Source: Pseudomonas reinekei
GTDB lineage: Bacteria > Pseudomonadota > Gammaproteobacteria > Pseudomonadales > Pseudomonadaceae
Reading direction: 5' to 3'
NCBI RefSeq assembly: GCF_001945365.1
Contig: NZ_MSTQ01000014.1
Coordinates: 1-64,000 of the forward strand
Length of the DNA stretch: 64,000 nucleotides
Part shown: positions 20,401 to 30,614 of the stretch, piece after piece
Layout of the letters: each line of letters opens with the position of its first letter
Numbering within the stretch: position 1 is the stretch's first letter
Notes under the pieces: model-generated
Seen by the model: the letters and a program-made list of their open reading frames with translations, nothing else
What the model was told of the DNA's origin: nothing
Database searches by the model: none
Position numbers and translations under genes: made by a program

Positions 20401-23400
20401 TGAACTCGACCTGCTCACCGCACCGGAGCGCGCCCAGCAATTGCTTGAGTGGAACCCGCCGTTCACCGTCGCGCAAAACCCGCTGTGCGTGCATCAATTG
20501 ATCGAGGCCCAGGCCGTTGCCCGACCGGACGCCACGGCGCTGATCTTCAATGACGTGGCGCTGAGCTTCGACGAACTCAACCGCCGCGCCAACCGCTTGG
20601 CCCACCACTTGCGCGGGCGCGGTATAGGTCCGGAAGTGCGGGTTGGCCTGACCATGCAGCGTTCGCCGGACATGATCGTCGGCCTGCTGGCGATCCTCAA
20701 GGCGGGTGGCGCCTACGTGCCGCTCGACCCGGCGTACCCGGCTGAACGCCTGAGCTATCTGATGGACGACAGCGGGATTTCGCTGCTGATCAGCCAATCC
20801 TGGCTGCGGGAAAAACTGCCGTTGCCGCAGGGCCTGGCGGTGCTGGAAATTGACCGTGAACCGCTGGAACGGATGGCGGACAGTAACCCGGTCAACCTGA
20901 CTTGCGGGGAAAACCTGGCTTATCTGATCTACACCTCGGGCTCGACCGGGCGGCCGAAAGGCGTGAGCGTGGCCCACGGCCCGCTGGCCATGCATTGCGT
21001 GTCGATCGGCGAGTTGTACGGTATGACCCCGGACGACCGCGAACTGCAATTCGCCTCGATCAGCTTCGACGGCGCCCACGAACGCTGGCTGACGCCGCTG
21101 GTGTTCGGCTCGGCGGTAATGCCGCGTGACGACGAACTGTGGAGCGTGGAACGCACCTGCGCCGAGATCGAAAAACACGGCATCACCATCGCCTGTTTCA
21201 CCCCGAGTTACTTGGCGCAGATTGCCGATTACATGGGCGAAGCCGGGCGCGATCTGCCGATCCGATCCTATACGCCGTGCGGTGAAGGCATGGCCAAGCA
21301 TGCGTTCGACGAGGTGCAGCAGGTCCTGCAACCCAAGCGCCTGATCAACGGCTACGGCCCGACCGAAACGGTGATCACGCCGCTGATCTGGCTGGCCTAT
21401 CCGGATACCGAATTCGACTCGGCGTTCATGCCGATTGGCCGGCCGGTGGGCAACCGCAGCGCCTACATTCTGGACGGCGGCTTGCAGCCGTTGCCGGTGG
21501 GCGTAGCGGGTGAGTTGTACCTGGGCGGCGAAGGTGTGGCGCGGGGTTATCACCAAAGGCCGGACCTGACCGCCGAGCGTTTTGTGCCGGACCCCTTCGT
21601 GCCGGGGGCGCGTTTGTATCGCAGCGGCGACCTTGCACGGTTCCGCGCCGATGGCGTGGTGGAATACCTCGGCCGTATTGACCAGCAAGTGAAGATTCGC
21701 GGTTTCCGTATTGAACTCGGCGAAATCGAAGCGTGCCTGATGGAGCACGCAGGTGTGCGTGAGGCGTTCGTCATCGACCGCGACGGCCCGACCAGCCGCC
21801 AGTTGGTCGGCTATGTGGTGCCGCGCGATCCGCTGGCCGACGAACAGGACCTGCGTGACGCACTGACCGCGCACCTGCGCAGCCGCTTGCCGGCGCACAT
21901 GTTACCGGCGCACCTGATGTGCCTGGCCGCGCTGCCGCTGACGCCGAACGGCAAGCTGGATCGTCAGGGCTTGCCGGCGCCAGAGGCCTCGCGTCAGAGT
22001 CACGATCAAGTGGCGGCTGCGACGCCCGCCGAGGCGCTATTGGTGGAGATCTGGCAGGAGCTGCTGGGCCTGGATTCGGTGGGCGTCACCGAGAATTTCT
22101 TTGAGCTGGGTGGTGATTCGATTATTTCCCTGCAAGCGGTCAGCCGTGCCGGGCAGCGCGGGTTGCTGTTCAGTCCCAAGCAACTGTTCGAGCAGCAGAC
22201 CATCCGCGCACTCGCCACCGTGGCCAGCCACCGTGAAAATACACGGGTCCAAGCGCCGGGCGTCGAAGCTTTCGCCCTTGTGCCGCACATTGATCTGACG
22301 GCGCGTGAAGGGCTGCAAGACCTCTATCCGCTGTCGCCGATGCAGCAAGGCATGCTGTTCCATTGCCTCGATTCGCCGGAGCTCAACCCCTACGTCAACC
22401 AGTTAAGCGTGGCGGTCGACGGTTTGCAGGTGCCGCGTTTCCGTGCGGCGTGGCAGGCCTTGGTCGAGCGTCATGAAGTGCTGCGCGCGGCTTTCCGTTG
22501 GCGCGATGGCCTGGCCGATCCGCTGCAAGCGGTGTTCGCCGAAGTCGAGCTGCCGATCGAAGAGCTCGACTGGCGCGAGCGCAGCGACACTGAACAGGCG
22601 CTGAGCGAACTGGCAGCTGCCGAGCAGGCCAAGGGCTTCGACCTGAGCTGCCCGCCGCTGATGCGTTTTGTGCTGGTGCGCCTGGGCGAAGACCGCTACC
22701 AGATGATCTGGATCTACCACCACCTGCTGCTGGACGGCTGGAGTGCGTCGCGTCTGCTGGGCGAGATGCTGCGCCTGTACCACCACGACAGCCTGCCGGC
22801 GCTGACCGGTCGCTACGCCGACTACATCGGCTGGTTGCAACGTCAGGACGATGCGCAAGCCGAAGGCTTCTGGCGCGAGCGCCTGGCGTTGCTGGAGGCG
22901 CCGACCATTCTGGCCAAGGCCTCCGGTGCCGCAGGTTCCGGCCATGGCGTGTTGTACAGCGACCTCAACGCCGAGGCGACACGCAAGTTGCATAGCTTCG
23001 CCAAGCGTCAGCGCGTGACCCTCAACACCTTAGTGCAAGGCGCCTGGCTGTTGCTGTTGCAGCGCCATAGCGGACAGCGCAGCGTGGCCTTCGGTGCGAC
23101 AGTGGCGGGGCGTCCGACCGGTTTGGCCGGTGCCCAGGAAATGCTCGGCCTGTTCATCAACACCTTGCCGGTGATCCAGACGCTCGACCCGCAACAACCG
23201 CTGGGCGAGTGGCTGCGCGAGTTGCAGGATTACAACCTGGCGGTGCGCGACTACGAACACACGCCATTGTCCGACGTCCAGCGCTGGGCCGGGCAGGGCG
23301 GTCAAGGCCTGTTCGACAGCATCATCGTGTTTGAAAACCATCCGGTGGACCGCGCCCTGCGCGGTGGCGAGGAAGGTGAGTTGCGCTTTGCCGACGTCGG

Positions 23401-26188
23401 CAGCGGCGGTGTCACCCACTTCCCGATGGACTTGATGGTCAGCGCCAACGATGAAGGCCTCGAAGTCGAATACTTGTACCTGCGTGATCGCTTCAGCGAC
23501 GTCGAAGTGGAGCGCATTCGTGCTCAGCTTGAGGGTTTGTTGCGTGCTCTGCCTGAAGATGCCGACCGCCTGCTCGGCAACATCGGCCTGCCCGAAGCGC
23601 GTTTGAGCCTGCCGCAAGCGTCCACCGATAACGCTGATCTGTTGCTCGCGTTCAATCGGCACGTGCGCAATCAGCCGCAGAAAACCGCCTTGTTCTGCGA
23701 GGATCGAGAGGTCAGCTATGCCGATCTCGATGCACGAGCCAATGGCCTTGCACAAAAACTCATCGCTCGCGGCATCGGTGCCGAAAGCCTGGTGGCGGTG
23801 GCGCTGCCGCGTTCCGAACGGACCATTGTCGCGTTCCTCGCGGTCCTCAAGGCGGGCGCCGCGTATCTGCCGCTGGACCTCGCGTACCCGGCCGAACGAC
23901 TGGCGTACATGCTCAGTGATTCGGCGGCGAGCCTGCTGCTGTGCGACAGCGATCTGGGTGAACGCCTGACATTGGCCGACAGCCCGCCGCGTTTGCTGCT
24001 CGATCAACTGACCGTGGTGGGCAGCAGCGAATGCCCTGTTGTTGAGCCGCTGCCGGGGCACTTGGCGTACCTGATCTACACCTCCGGCTCCACCGGACAA
24101 CCGAAAGGCGTGGCCGTGTCGCGTGGCCCGATTGCCCGGCATTGCCGCGGCATCATCGACCTCTACGAACTGGCGCCGCGCAGCCGTGAATTGCACTTCA
24201 TGTCGTTCGCCTTCGACGGTGCCCAGGAACGTTGGTTGAGCGTGATGCTGGCCGGTGGCAGCCTGGTGATTCGCGAGGACAGCTTGTGGACCCCCGAGCA
24301 AACCCTGGAAGTGCTGCATCGCCACAACGTCACCGTCGCCTGCTTCCCGCCGGCGTACCTGCAGCAGATGGCCGAAGTGGCCGAGCGCCTGGGCAATCCA
24401 CCGGCGGTCGAGGTCTATTGCTTTGGTGGCGATGCGGTGCCGGACGCCAGTTTCGAACAGGTCAAGCGCGCCTTGCGTCCGCAGCGTCTGGTCAACGGTT
24501 ACGGCCCGACCGAAACCGTGGTCACGCCGCTGCTGTGGCGTGCCGAGGCCAGCGAGACCTGCGCTGCGGCCTACGCGCCGATTGGTCGCGGCGTAGCGGG
24601 GCGCGGCTTGTACGTCCTCGATGCCGACCTCAACCCGTTGCCGGTGGGCGTCAGCGGTGAGCTGTACCTGGGCGGCGAATGCCTGGCGCGGGGTTATCAC
24701 CAGCGTCCGGGCATGAGTGCCGAGCGCTTCATTCCCGATCCGTTCGAGGCCGGTGGCCGCATGTACCGCACCGGCGACCTGGTGCGCCAGCGTGAGTGCG
24801 GCCTGATCGACTACCTCGGTCGCCTCGACCAGCAAGTGAAGATCCGTGGTTTCCGCATCGAACCGGGCGAAATCGAAGCGCGTTTGCGCGAATGCGCAGG
24901 GGTGCAGGATGCCGCCGTGGTGGTGCTCGACACGCCGACCGGCAAACAGTTGGTCGGTTATGTGGTGGCTGGCGCTGCTGCCGGGCTGGATCGTTGCTTG
25001 AAGGTCGAGCTGCAAGCGCAAATGCCGGATTACATGGTGCCGGCGCGGATCCTGGTGCTGGAGCGTTTCCCGCTGTCGGCCAACGGCAAGCTCGACCGCC
25101 GCGCACTGCCGTCGCCGGAATGGACGCTGGGTGGTTTTCGCGCCCCGCGCAACGCACTGGAACAGGCGCTGACTGCCATCTGGCAAGACGTGCTCGGCGT
25201 GCCACAGGTGGGCATCGACGACAATTTCTTTGAACTCGGTGGCGACTCGCTGCAGGTGCTCAAAGTCATCTCGCGGGTGCGCAGTCAACCGCAACCGGGC
25301 TTCGAATTGAAGCTGCGGGATTTGATGCAGAAACCGTGTATCGCTGAACTCAGCGGTTATCAAGCAGCCGAGCCAGGGAAAGCGCCTGACCCATTGCTGG
25401 CGTTGAATGGCCGGGTCGCGAATGTCCCAGCGCTGTTTTGTCTGCACGCCGGGTTCGGCACGGTGTTCGACTACGAACCGCTGGCCCGGCGTCTGGAAGG
25501 TCGGCGTACGGTGTACGGCCTGCAATGCCGCATGCTGCTCGATCCGCAGTGGCAGGACGCGTCACTGCTGGCGATGGCCCAGGCTTACACCCAGCGGATT
25601 CGTGCGCAGCAGCCGCAAGGCCCGTATTACCTGCTGGGCTGGTCGTTGGGTGGTGCGTTGACGCAACTGGTCGCCCATGAACTGGAGGCCCAGGGGCAAG
25701 CGGTCGCGTTTGCCGGACTGGTCGACAGTTACGTGGCCGGCACAGCCGAGGCGGGTGACTGGCGCGAAGATTTGGCGGATTTCCTGAAGTTTGTCCTCGG
25801 TCAACCGTCTGAAGAAGCAGAGACGCTGATTGCCTCGAAAACCGTCGGCCTCAGCGAATGTGAAGGCGCAGCAGCGGTGATCGAAGCGGCGATGCACGGT
25901 TCCAATGACCACGCGGCGTTAGGCGCGAGCGAACTGACGCAGATCTTCGCCACTGGCGCATCGCTCAAGCAACTGGCGCTGGCGCAACGACAATTGCCGA
26001 AGGTGCAGGTGGCGGCGCATCGCTGGTGGGTGGCCGAACGTGATGACGAACGCCGGGTGTTCGAGGCACAGGTCGGCCAACACGGCATCGATCGCCTGGT
26101 GACGGGTGGACATTACGAATTGCTGCGCAGCGATGAGTTGCTGGATGAGCTGGAAGAGCTGTTGGAGCGCCGCATGGTCACTGCCTAA
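14426..26188 (+). CDS. pvdD: Terminal pyoverdine non-ribosomal peptide synthetase with thioesterase (PvdD-type)
   Basis: A 3920-aa synthetase whose ATG overlaps the stop of the preceding gene (TGATG), implying translational coupling. Order by residues: docking-like start (1-50), C (50-490, HHIVTDGW at 182), A1 (510-1005), carrier (Ser1060, GGDSI), epimerase (1095-1535, HHLAVDG at 1239), D-accepting-type C (1565-2000), A2 (2020-2510), carrier (Ser2565, GGDSI), C (2630-3060, again YPLSPMQQGMLFH type), A3 (3072-3560), carrier (Ser3608), thioesterase (3665-3920, GWSLGG with Ser3740, late GGHYELL histidine). Pocket codes: A1 DVWHISLIDK (serine), A2 DGECTCGITK, A3 DGECCGGVTK. The last two share Asp235-Gly236-Glu239 with the lysine code, so a basic residue is likely; hydroxyornithine derivatives fit best (inference). 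The thioesterase ends the line. Module 2 carries an E-type carrier but no epimerase. The symbol reflects position and thioesterase, not identical substrates. Confidence 0.93.
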
Positions 26189-26210
26189 AAAGTAAGCGCG
26201 ATGAATGACT

Positions 26211-26302
26211 TGTGGCGAGGGCGCTCGCTCCCGCTGGATTGCGCAGCAATCCCTCTATTGGGGCCGCTTCGCAGCCCAGCGGGAGCAAGCTCCCTCGCCA
26301 CA
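26211..26302. repeat. REP doublet
   Basis: Arms TGTGGCGAGGG(C)GCTCGCTCCCGC and GCGGGAGCAAGCTCCCTCGCCACA flank a short spacer that also contains complementary GCGCAGCAATCCC-like bases. It lies between the terminal synthetase and the hydrolase gene. Confidence 0.85.
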
Positions 26303-26360
26303 GGTTCGTCGGTCGCTTCAAGATTGATTTTTGACCTCTTTGCGTAAAAGGACTCGTCCC

Positions 26361-27317
26361 ATGGCTGTGTTGCCAGAACTTGAAGCTTTCCTCGAACTCG
26401 CCGAGTTCGGCCGCCTGACCGGTAAAAGTCGCGCGATGCACGAGCAGACCCCGCAACAGGCGCGGATCGACTTCGAAGCGTCCTCGACGTTTCTCGATGT
26501 GCCACTGGACAACATTGCTTGCGAGGATTTCACCATTGCCGCGCGGGACGGTCACAGCCTGGCGGCGCGGCTGTATCGCAACGGGCAGGCGGTCGACGGC
26601 CTGCAACCGGTGATGTTGTATTTCCACGGTGGCGGCTATGTGGTCGGCAGCCTCGATTCCCACGATGCGTTGTGCCGTCGTCTGGCGGCGCAAGGTGGTT
26701 TTGCCCTGTTGACCGTGGATTATCGACTGGCGCCGGAATGGCGTTTCCCGACCCCGGTGCAGGACGCGTGCGATGCCGGCAACTGGCTGGTGCGCGAAGG
26801 CGCGGCCCGTGGTCTGGACGCTTCACGGGTGGCACTGGCCGGTGACAGCGTCGGCGCGACCCTGGCCACCGTGTTGTCGTTGATGGCCGTGCGTGAACCC
26901 GAAGAACTGGCGCTGAAACCCAAGGCGCAATTGCTGGTGTACCCGGTCACCGACGCCACCACTTACCGCGCTTCCCATCGCGAATTTGCCGAAGGATACC
27001 TGCTGGAAACCCCGACCCTGGACTGGTTCTACGCCCACTACGGCCGCACCCCGGCAGACCTGGCGGACTGGCGCTGCTCACCGCTGCTGGCTGAAGACCT
27101 GTCCGGCATGGCCCCGGCGCTGGTGTACCTGGCCGGGCATGATCCACTGCACGACGAAGGCCTGGCCTATGCCGAACGCTTGCGCGCGGCCGGCAACGAC
27201 GTGACCTTGCTCGAACAATCGGGCATGACCCACGACTTTTTGCGCATGGCGGGGTTGTTGAGTGAGGTGGAAGGGATTCATGTGGAAGTGGCGGGGTGGG
27301 TGCGTTCGCGGTTTTGA
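26361..27317 (+). CDS. Alpha/beta hydrolase of the hormone-sensitive-lipase family
   Basis: A 318-aa esterase-like protein from the ATG at 26361, preferred over an upstream in-frame TTG at 26331 because AAAGGA precedes it at good spacing. It shows the HSL oxyanion motif HGGG at residues 89-92, the nucleophile elbow GDSVGA with Ser163, an acid-loop segment HDPLHDEG and the catalytic histidine in MTHDF. No signal peptide is apparent, so it should be cytoplasmic. It lies 172 bases after the terminal synthetase on the same strand and ends in a strong terminator, so it may be read with the synthetases. No pyoverdine step is known to need such an enzyme; a deacylase or ester hydrolase role is only a guess. 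Confidence 0.85.
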   Translation: MAVLPELEAFLELAEFGRLTGKSRAMHEQTPQQARIDFEASSTFLDVPLDNIACEDFTIAARDGHSLAARLYRNGQAVDGLQPVMLYFHGGGYVVGSLDSHDALCRRLAAQGGFALLTVDYRLAPEWRFPTPVQDACDAGNWLVREGAARGLDASRVALAGDSVGATLATVLSLMAVREPEELALKPKAQLLVYPVTDATTYRASHREFAEGYLLETPTLDWFYAHYGRTPADLADWRCSPLLAEDLSGMAPALVYLAGHDPLHDEGLAYAERLRAAGNDVTLLEQSGMTHDFLRMAGLLSEVEGIHVEVAGWVRSRF

Positions 27318-27324
27318 GCTGAAT

Positions 27325-27369
27325 GAAAAAAACCGCCATGCCTTTGAAAGGGGATGGCGGTTTTTTTTG
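27325..27369 (+). terminator. Rho-independent terminator after the alpha/beta hydrolase
   Basis: CCGCCAT (27333-27339) pairs with ATGGCGG (27354-27360), extended by flanking A and T tracts, followed by eight T. It closes the synthetase-hydrolase direction of transcription. The A-tract on the left could also let it act on the minus strand. Confidence 0.88.
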
Positions 27370-27415
27370 AGCTATCGTCCCGGCAAATACAGATAACGCG
27401 AAACCCTTGGAAGAC

Positions 27416-27495
27416 GGCTTGCTGGCGATAGCGGCGTGTCAGGCACAGCGATGTCGTCTGAACGGCCGCCATCGCCAGCAAGCCGGCTCCTACAG
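27416..27495. repeat. REP doublet
   Basis: GGCTTGCTGGCGATAGCGG and CCGCCATCGCCAGCAAGCC form the arms; the right arm continues into GGCTCCTACAG, a variant REP tail. It lies in the 580-base gap between the hydrolase and fpvA, which otherwise shows no gene. Confidence 0.8.
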
Positions 27496-27548
27496 GGGGA
27501 ATGCGTGCGAGCTGGCGACCAGGCCGGCGGGCCCACGGAGCAGGACCG

Positions 27549-27690
27549 GAGCGAGGGCATGCCGAGCCTAGGCGAGGCACCGAACGAAAGGGGCAAGAGC
27601 CCTTTGGTTACTTTGGGGCTTTTCCAAAGTGACCCGCTGTAAGAGCGGAACCCTAAGCAGCCGTTACCTCAGCAATGGATATGTACACGC
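27549..27690. repeat. Multi-copy intergenic element (recalled Pseudomonas repeat)
   Basis: A non-coding stretch with GCATGCCGAGCCTAGGCGAG, then AAGAGCCCTTTGGTTACTTT, a GGGGCTTTTCCAAAGTGACCC hairpin-like core and CGCTGTAAGAGCGGAA. I recognise this arrangement from many intergenic sites in fluorescent pseudomonads; that is recall, not a search. Short complementary pairs suggest a structured element. No conserved protein is encoded. Confidence 0.55.
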
Positions 27691-27716
27691 TCAAAAAATA
27701 CCGAGACTCACACACC

Positions 27717-27747
27717 ACCATCGCCAGCAAGCCGGTTCCTACAGGGG
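27717..27747. repeat. Single REP unit
   Basis: ATCGCCAGCAAGCCGGTTCC with the TACAGGGG tail, one arm only. It matches the right arm of the doublet at 27416-27495. Confidence 0.7.
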
Positions 27748-27844
27748 AATGCGTGCGAACGATTAAACAGGCGGCTTCTACCAGGGCGCGCGGTGGGGAA
27801 CGCATCAACGAATATGCAGGTGCTTGATCGGGATATCGCGGGCA

Positions 27845-27881
27845 AAAAAAATGCCCGCCTCTCACGACACGGGCATTTTTC
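27845..27881 (-). terminator. Terminator after fpvA
   Basis: On the minus strand ATGCCCG pairs with CGGGCAT across a 12-base loop and is followed by a run of T. It begins 17 bases past the fpvA stop. Confidence 0.85.
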
Positions 27882-27897
27882 AGGTCAGCTCAACGGT

Positions 27898-30375
27898 TCA
27901 GAAATCGTACTTCGCCGTGAGTTGGAAGTTGCGCGGCTCGCCGTAGAAGGTGGTGCCGAAGTTGCCCAGGCCTGTCAGGTACTTCTTGTCGAAGACGTTG
28001 TAGGCGTTGGCGGTGAAGCTCAGGTGTTCGTCGTACTGATAGCGGGTCATCAGGTCCACGAGGGTGTAGCCGCCTTGTTTGAGTGACGTGCTGCCGCCTT
28101 CACCGTTGCCGACATTGGGGCTGTAGCTCTGACCGTAGAACGCGCTCTGCCAGCTCACACCGCCACCGACGGTGACCTGGTCCAGGGCGCCGGGCAGGCG
28201 GTAGGTGGTGAAGGTGCGTACGGTGTGTTCCGGTTTGGTGGTGGCCAGCGGGTAGCCGTAGATGCGTTCATGGTCCTGGTCGCGGGTCCGGGCATAGGTG
28301 TACCCGGCCGAAACGTTCCAGTCCTGTGCCAGTTCACCGGCCAGTTCCAGTTCAACACCATTGGTGGTGGCACCGTCGACAGCTCTGAAAATTCCGTCGC
28401 CGGTGACCTCATTAGTGCCGATCGACTCAGCAACGTTGTCCTGTTCGATGCGGAAAAAGGCCAGGCTGGCGTTCAGTTTGCCTTCGAAGTAGGCTGCTTT
28501 CAGACCGGTTTCGTAGGCGTCACCTTCAACCGGGTCCAGGGTCTTGCCATTGATGTCCTTGTTGATTTGTGGCTGGTAAATGTTGGTGTAGCTGGCGTAC
28601 ACCGAGTACGTATCGTCCAGGTCGTAGACCACGCCGGCGTAAGGCGTGACAACGCCGTGTTCCTTGTAGCTGGCCTGAGTATCGACCTGGCCGGTGCCCG
28701 GATAATAGGCGTAGTCCTCGTTGTACTTGAAGGTACTCACACGACCGCCAACGATGAACGACAGGTCGTCGGTCGGACGCAGGCGCGTGGCCAGGTAAGC
28801 GCCGTTCTGGCTTAGGGTGCGCTCGTACTTGCCGTTTTTCGGGAAGTCCGGCTTGGCCACATGGCCTTCCCAGTCAAAGATGTTACCCGTGACTTGGCCG
28901 AACGCGCTGGAATCGTAAGTCGCGCCAGTCTGACGCGAGTGGGAGGTCATGAAACCGGCCACCAGTTCATGCTCGCGTCCGCCCAGGCTGAACGGACCGG
29001 AGACGTTCACGTCAGCGGTGTTCTGCACACGATGGCCTTCCCAGCGGCCCCAGTAGAAGGACATGCCTTCGCCAGTGGCACGATCTGGAAAACCGCCGCT
29101 GGCCGAGGCCAGTTGGGTGTCGTGATCGGTGGTTTTCTGATCGAAGCTGGCCTTGAATTTCCAGCCGTTGGCCAGTGCCTGCTCCAGGGAGGCGAAGTAG
29201 GTGATGCTGTCGAAGTCACGACGGCTCCAGTCAGCACCCGGGTTGAAACTGCGGGTGAAATCGGTTCGGCCGCCATCGGCGAAGTACGCCGTGTTACCGG
29301 TCCAGGAACTGCCGCGCGGGGTGGCGCTGGACTTGTCGACGCCCACGGTCAGCAGAGTGTCGTCGGTCAGGTCGGCTTCGAGGATGCCGTAGTACAGGTC
29401 TTTCTTCTGGCTGTAGTGGTCGATGTACGAATCTTTGTCCTGCAGGGCGCCGACAAAGCGGCCGCGCACGGTGCCGGAGTCGTTGAGCGGGCCGGAAATG
29501 TCGCCTTCGGTGCGGTAGTTGTCCCACGAACCGACCGTGCCGCTGACCGACGCCTTGAATTCCTTGGTCGGCTTCTTGCGCACCAGGTTGACGGTGGCGG
29601 ACGGATCGCCGGCACCGGTCATCAGCCCGGTCGCGCCCTTGATGACTTCGATGCGGTCGAGGCTGGCGGAGTCGTCGCTGTTGTTCGGGTTTTCCCCGTA
29701 GACACCGTCGTAAGGAATGTTCACGCCATCGTATTGATAGTTGGTGATGGCGAAGCCCCGGGCGGAAAACTCGGTACGGTCGCTGTCGTACTTCTGCGTC
29801 GTGACGCCGGGCGTGCTGCGCAGTGCGTCGGCAACGCTGGTGACGCCACGGTCGTCCATCTGCTGGCGGGTAACCACGGTCACCGATTGCGGCGTTTCGC
29901 GAATGGTCAGCGGCAGCTTGGTGGCGGTGGTGGTGGCGCCGGTGGTGTAGGAACCGGTGTCTTCGGTGGTCAGGCCCAGGGCCTGGCCGGAGATGGTGGT
30001 CGCGCCCAGTTGCAGGCTGGAAGAGCCGCCCGACATCAGCGTCACGCTGTTGCCGTTGATCTGGAACGAAATACCGGTGCCTTTAAGCAACTCGGCCAGC
30101 GCCTCGGAAGGCTCCAGCGAACCGGAGACCGCACGGGATTTCAGGCCGGCCACCTGGTCCGGGCTGTACAGGATTTGCAGGTTGGTCTGCATGCCCAATT
30201 GGGTCAGCGCGCTGGACAGCGGCTGAACCGGGATACTGACTTTTACAGGTGCAGCATTGGCCATCGAGCTCCCCAGCAAGGTGGCGGTCAGCAGCACGCT
30301 GGTCAGCAAGGTTCTATGCAAAGTCGGGCGCTGTACGGCCAGCGCGAGAGGTGTGCGGCGTGGAAGAGATCGCAT
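27898..30375 (-). CDS. fpvA: Ferripyoverdine outer-membrane receptor (TonB-dependent, signalling type)
   Basis: An 825-aa receptor. A signal peptide ends near residue 42 (SSMANA-APV). It is followed by an STN signalling domain (about 45-120, VSIPVQPLSSALTQLG), a TonB-box/linker zone, a plug (about 145-275, with RETPQSVTVVTRQQMDDRG) and a 22-strand barrel ending in a terminal phenylalanine (AKYDF). Length and order match FpvA. It imports ferric pyoverdine using TonB energy; the STN domain signals through an anti-sigma factor to FpvI and PvdS in P. aeruginosa. No fpvR gene is in the window. A Fur-like box precedes it, a terminator follows, and it sits between the synthetases and pvdE, as usual for pvd loci. 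Confidence 0.96.
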   Translation of the reverse strand: MRSLPRRTPLALAVQRPTLHRTLLTSVLLTATLLGSSMANAAPVKVSIPVQPLSSALTQLGMQTNLQILYSPDQVAGLKSRAVSGSLEPSEALAELLKGTGISFQINGNSVTLMSGGSSSLQLGATTISGQALGLTTEDTGSYTTGATTTATKLPLTIRETPQSVTVVTRQQMDDRGVTSVADALRSTPGVTTQKYDSDRTEFSARGFAITNYQYDGVNIPYDGVYGENPNNSDDSASLDRIEVIKGATGLMTGAGDPSATVNLVRKKPTKEFKASVSGTVGSWDNYRTEGDISGPLNDSGTVRGRFVGALQDKDSYIDHYSQKKDLYYGILEADLTDDTLLTVGVDKSSATPRGSSWTGNTAYFADGGRTDFTRSFNPGADWSRRDFDSITYFASLEQALANGWKFKASFDQKTTDHDTQLASASGGFPDRATGEGMSFYWGRWEGHRVQNTADVNVSGPFSLGGREHELVAGFMTSHSRQTGATYDSSAFGQVTGNIFDWEGHVAKPDFPKNGKYERTLSQNGAYLATRLRPTDDLSFIVGGRVSTFKYNEDYAYYPGTGQVDTQASYKEHGVVTPYAGVVYDLDDTYSVYASYTNIYQPQINKDINGKTLDPVEGDAYETGLKAAYFEGKLNASLAFFRIEQDNVAESIGTNEVTGDGIFRAVDGATTNGVELELAGELAQDWNVSAGYTYARTRDQDHERIYGYPLATTKPEHTVRTFTTYRLPGALDQVTVGGGVSWQSAFYGQSYSPNVGNGEGGSTSLKQGGYTLVDLMTRYQYDEHLSFTANAYNVFDKKYLTGLGNFGTTFYGEPRNFQLTAKYDF

Positions 30376-30415
30376 TACTTGCCTGTGCTCCTGAAAAGTG
30401 TCGTGTAGAGTTTTT

Positions 30416-30434
30416 GTTAATGGGAATGATTATT
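30416..30434 (-). promoter_or_regulatory. Fur box upstream of fpvA
   Basis: The minus strand reads AATAATCATTCCCATTAAC, a 14 of 19 match to the Fur consensus GATAATGATTATCATTATC, centred about 50 bases before the fpvA start. No strict PvdS box is seen here. Confidence 0.7.
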
Positions 30435-30489
30435 AAGACGGGGCACTGACAGGAAACCGGAAAAATAATTTTCAGAGGGGCCAGCCCAG

Positions 30490-30595
30490 CGCAGAACCTG
30501 TGAGCGGTCTTGCCCGCGATAGCGGTGGCTCGATCGACATCCATGTTGAAAGTGATGGACCCATCGCGGGCAAGCCCGCTCCCACAGGTTCTGCG
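30490..30595. repeat. REP doublet with long arms
   Basis: CGCAGAACCTGTGAGCGG...TTGCCCGCGAT on the left pairs with ATCGCGGGCAAG...CGCTCCCACAGGTTCTGCG on the right. It lies between pvdE and the fpvA promoter. Confidence 0.9.
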
Positions 30596-30614
30596 AAGGT
30601 CTCGAAAGGGGCGA

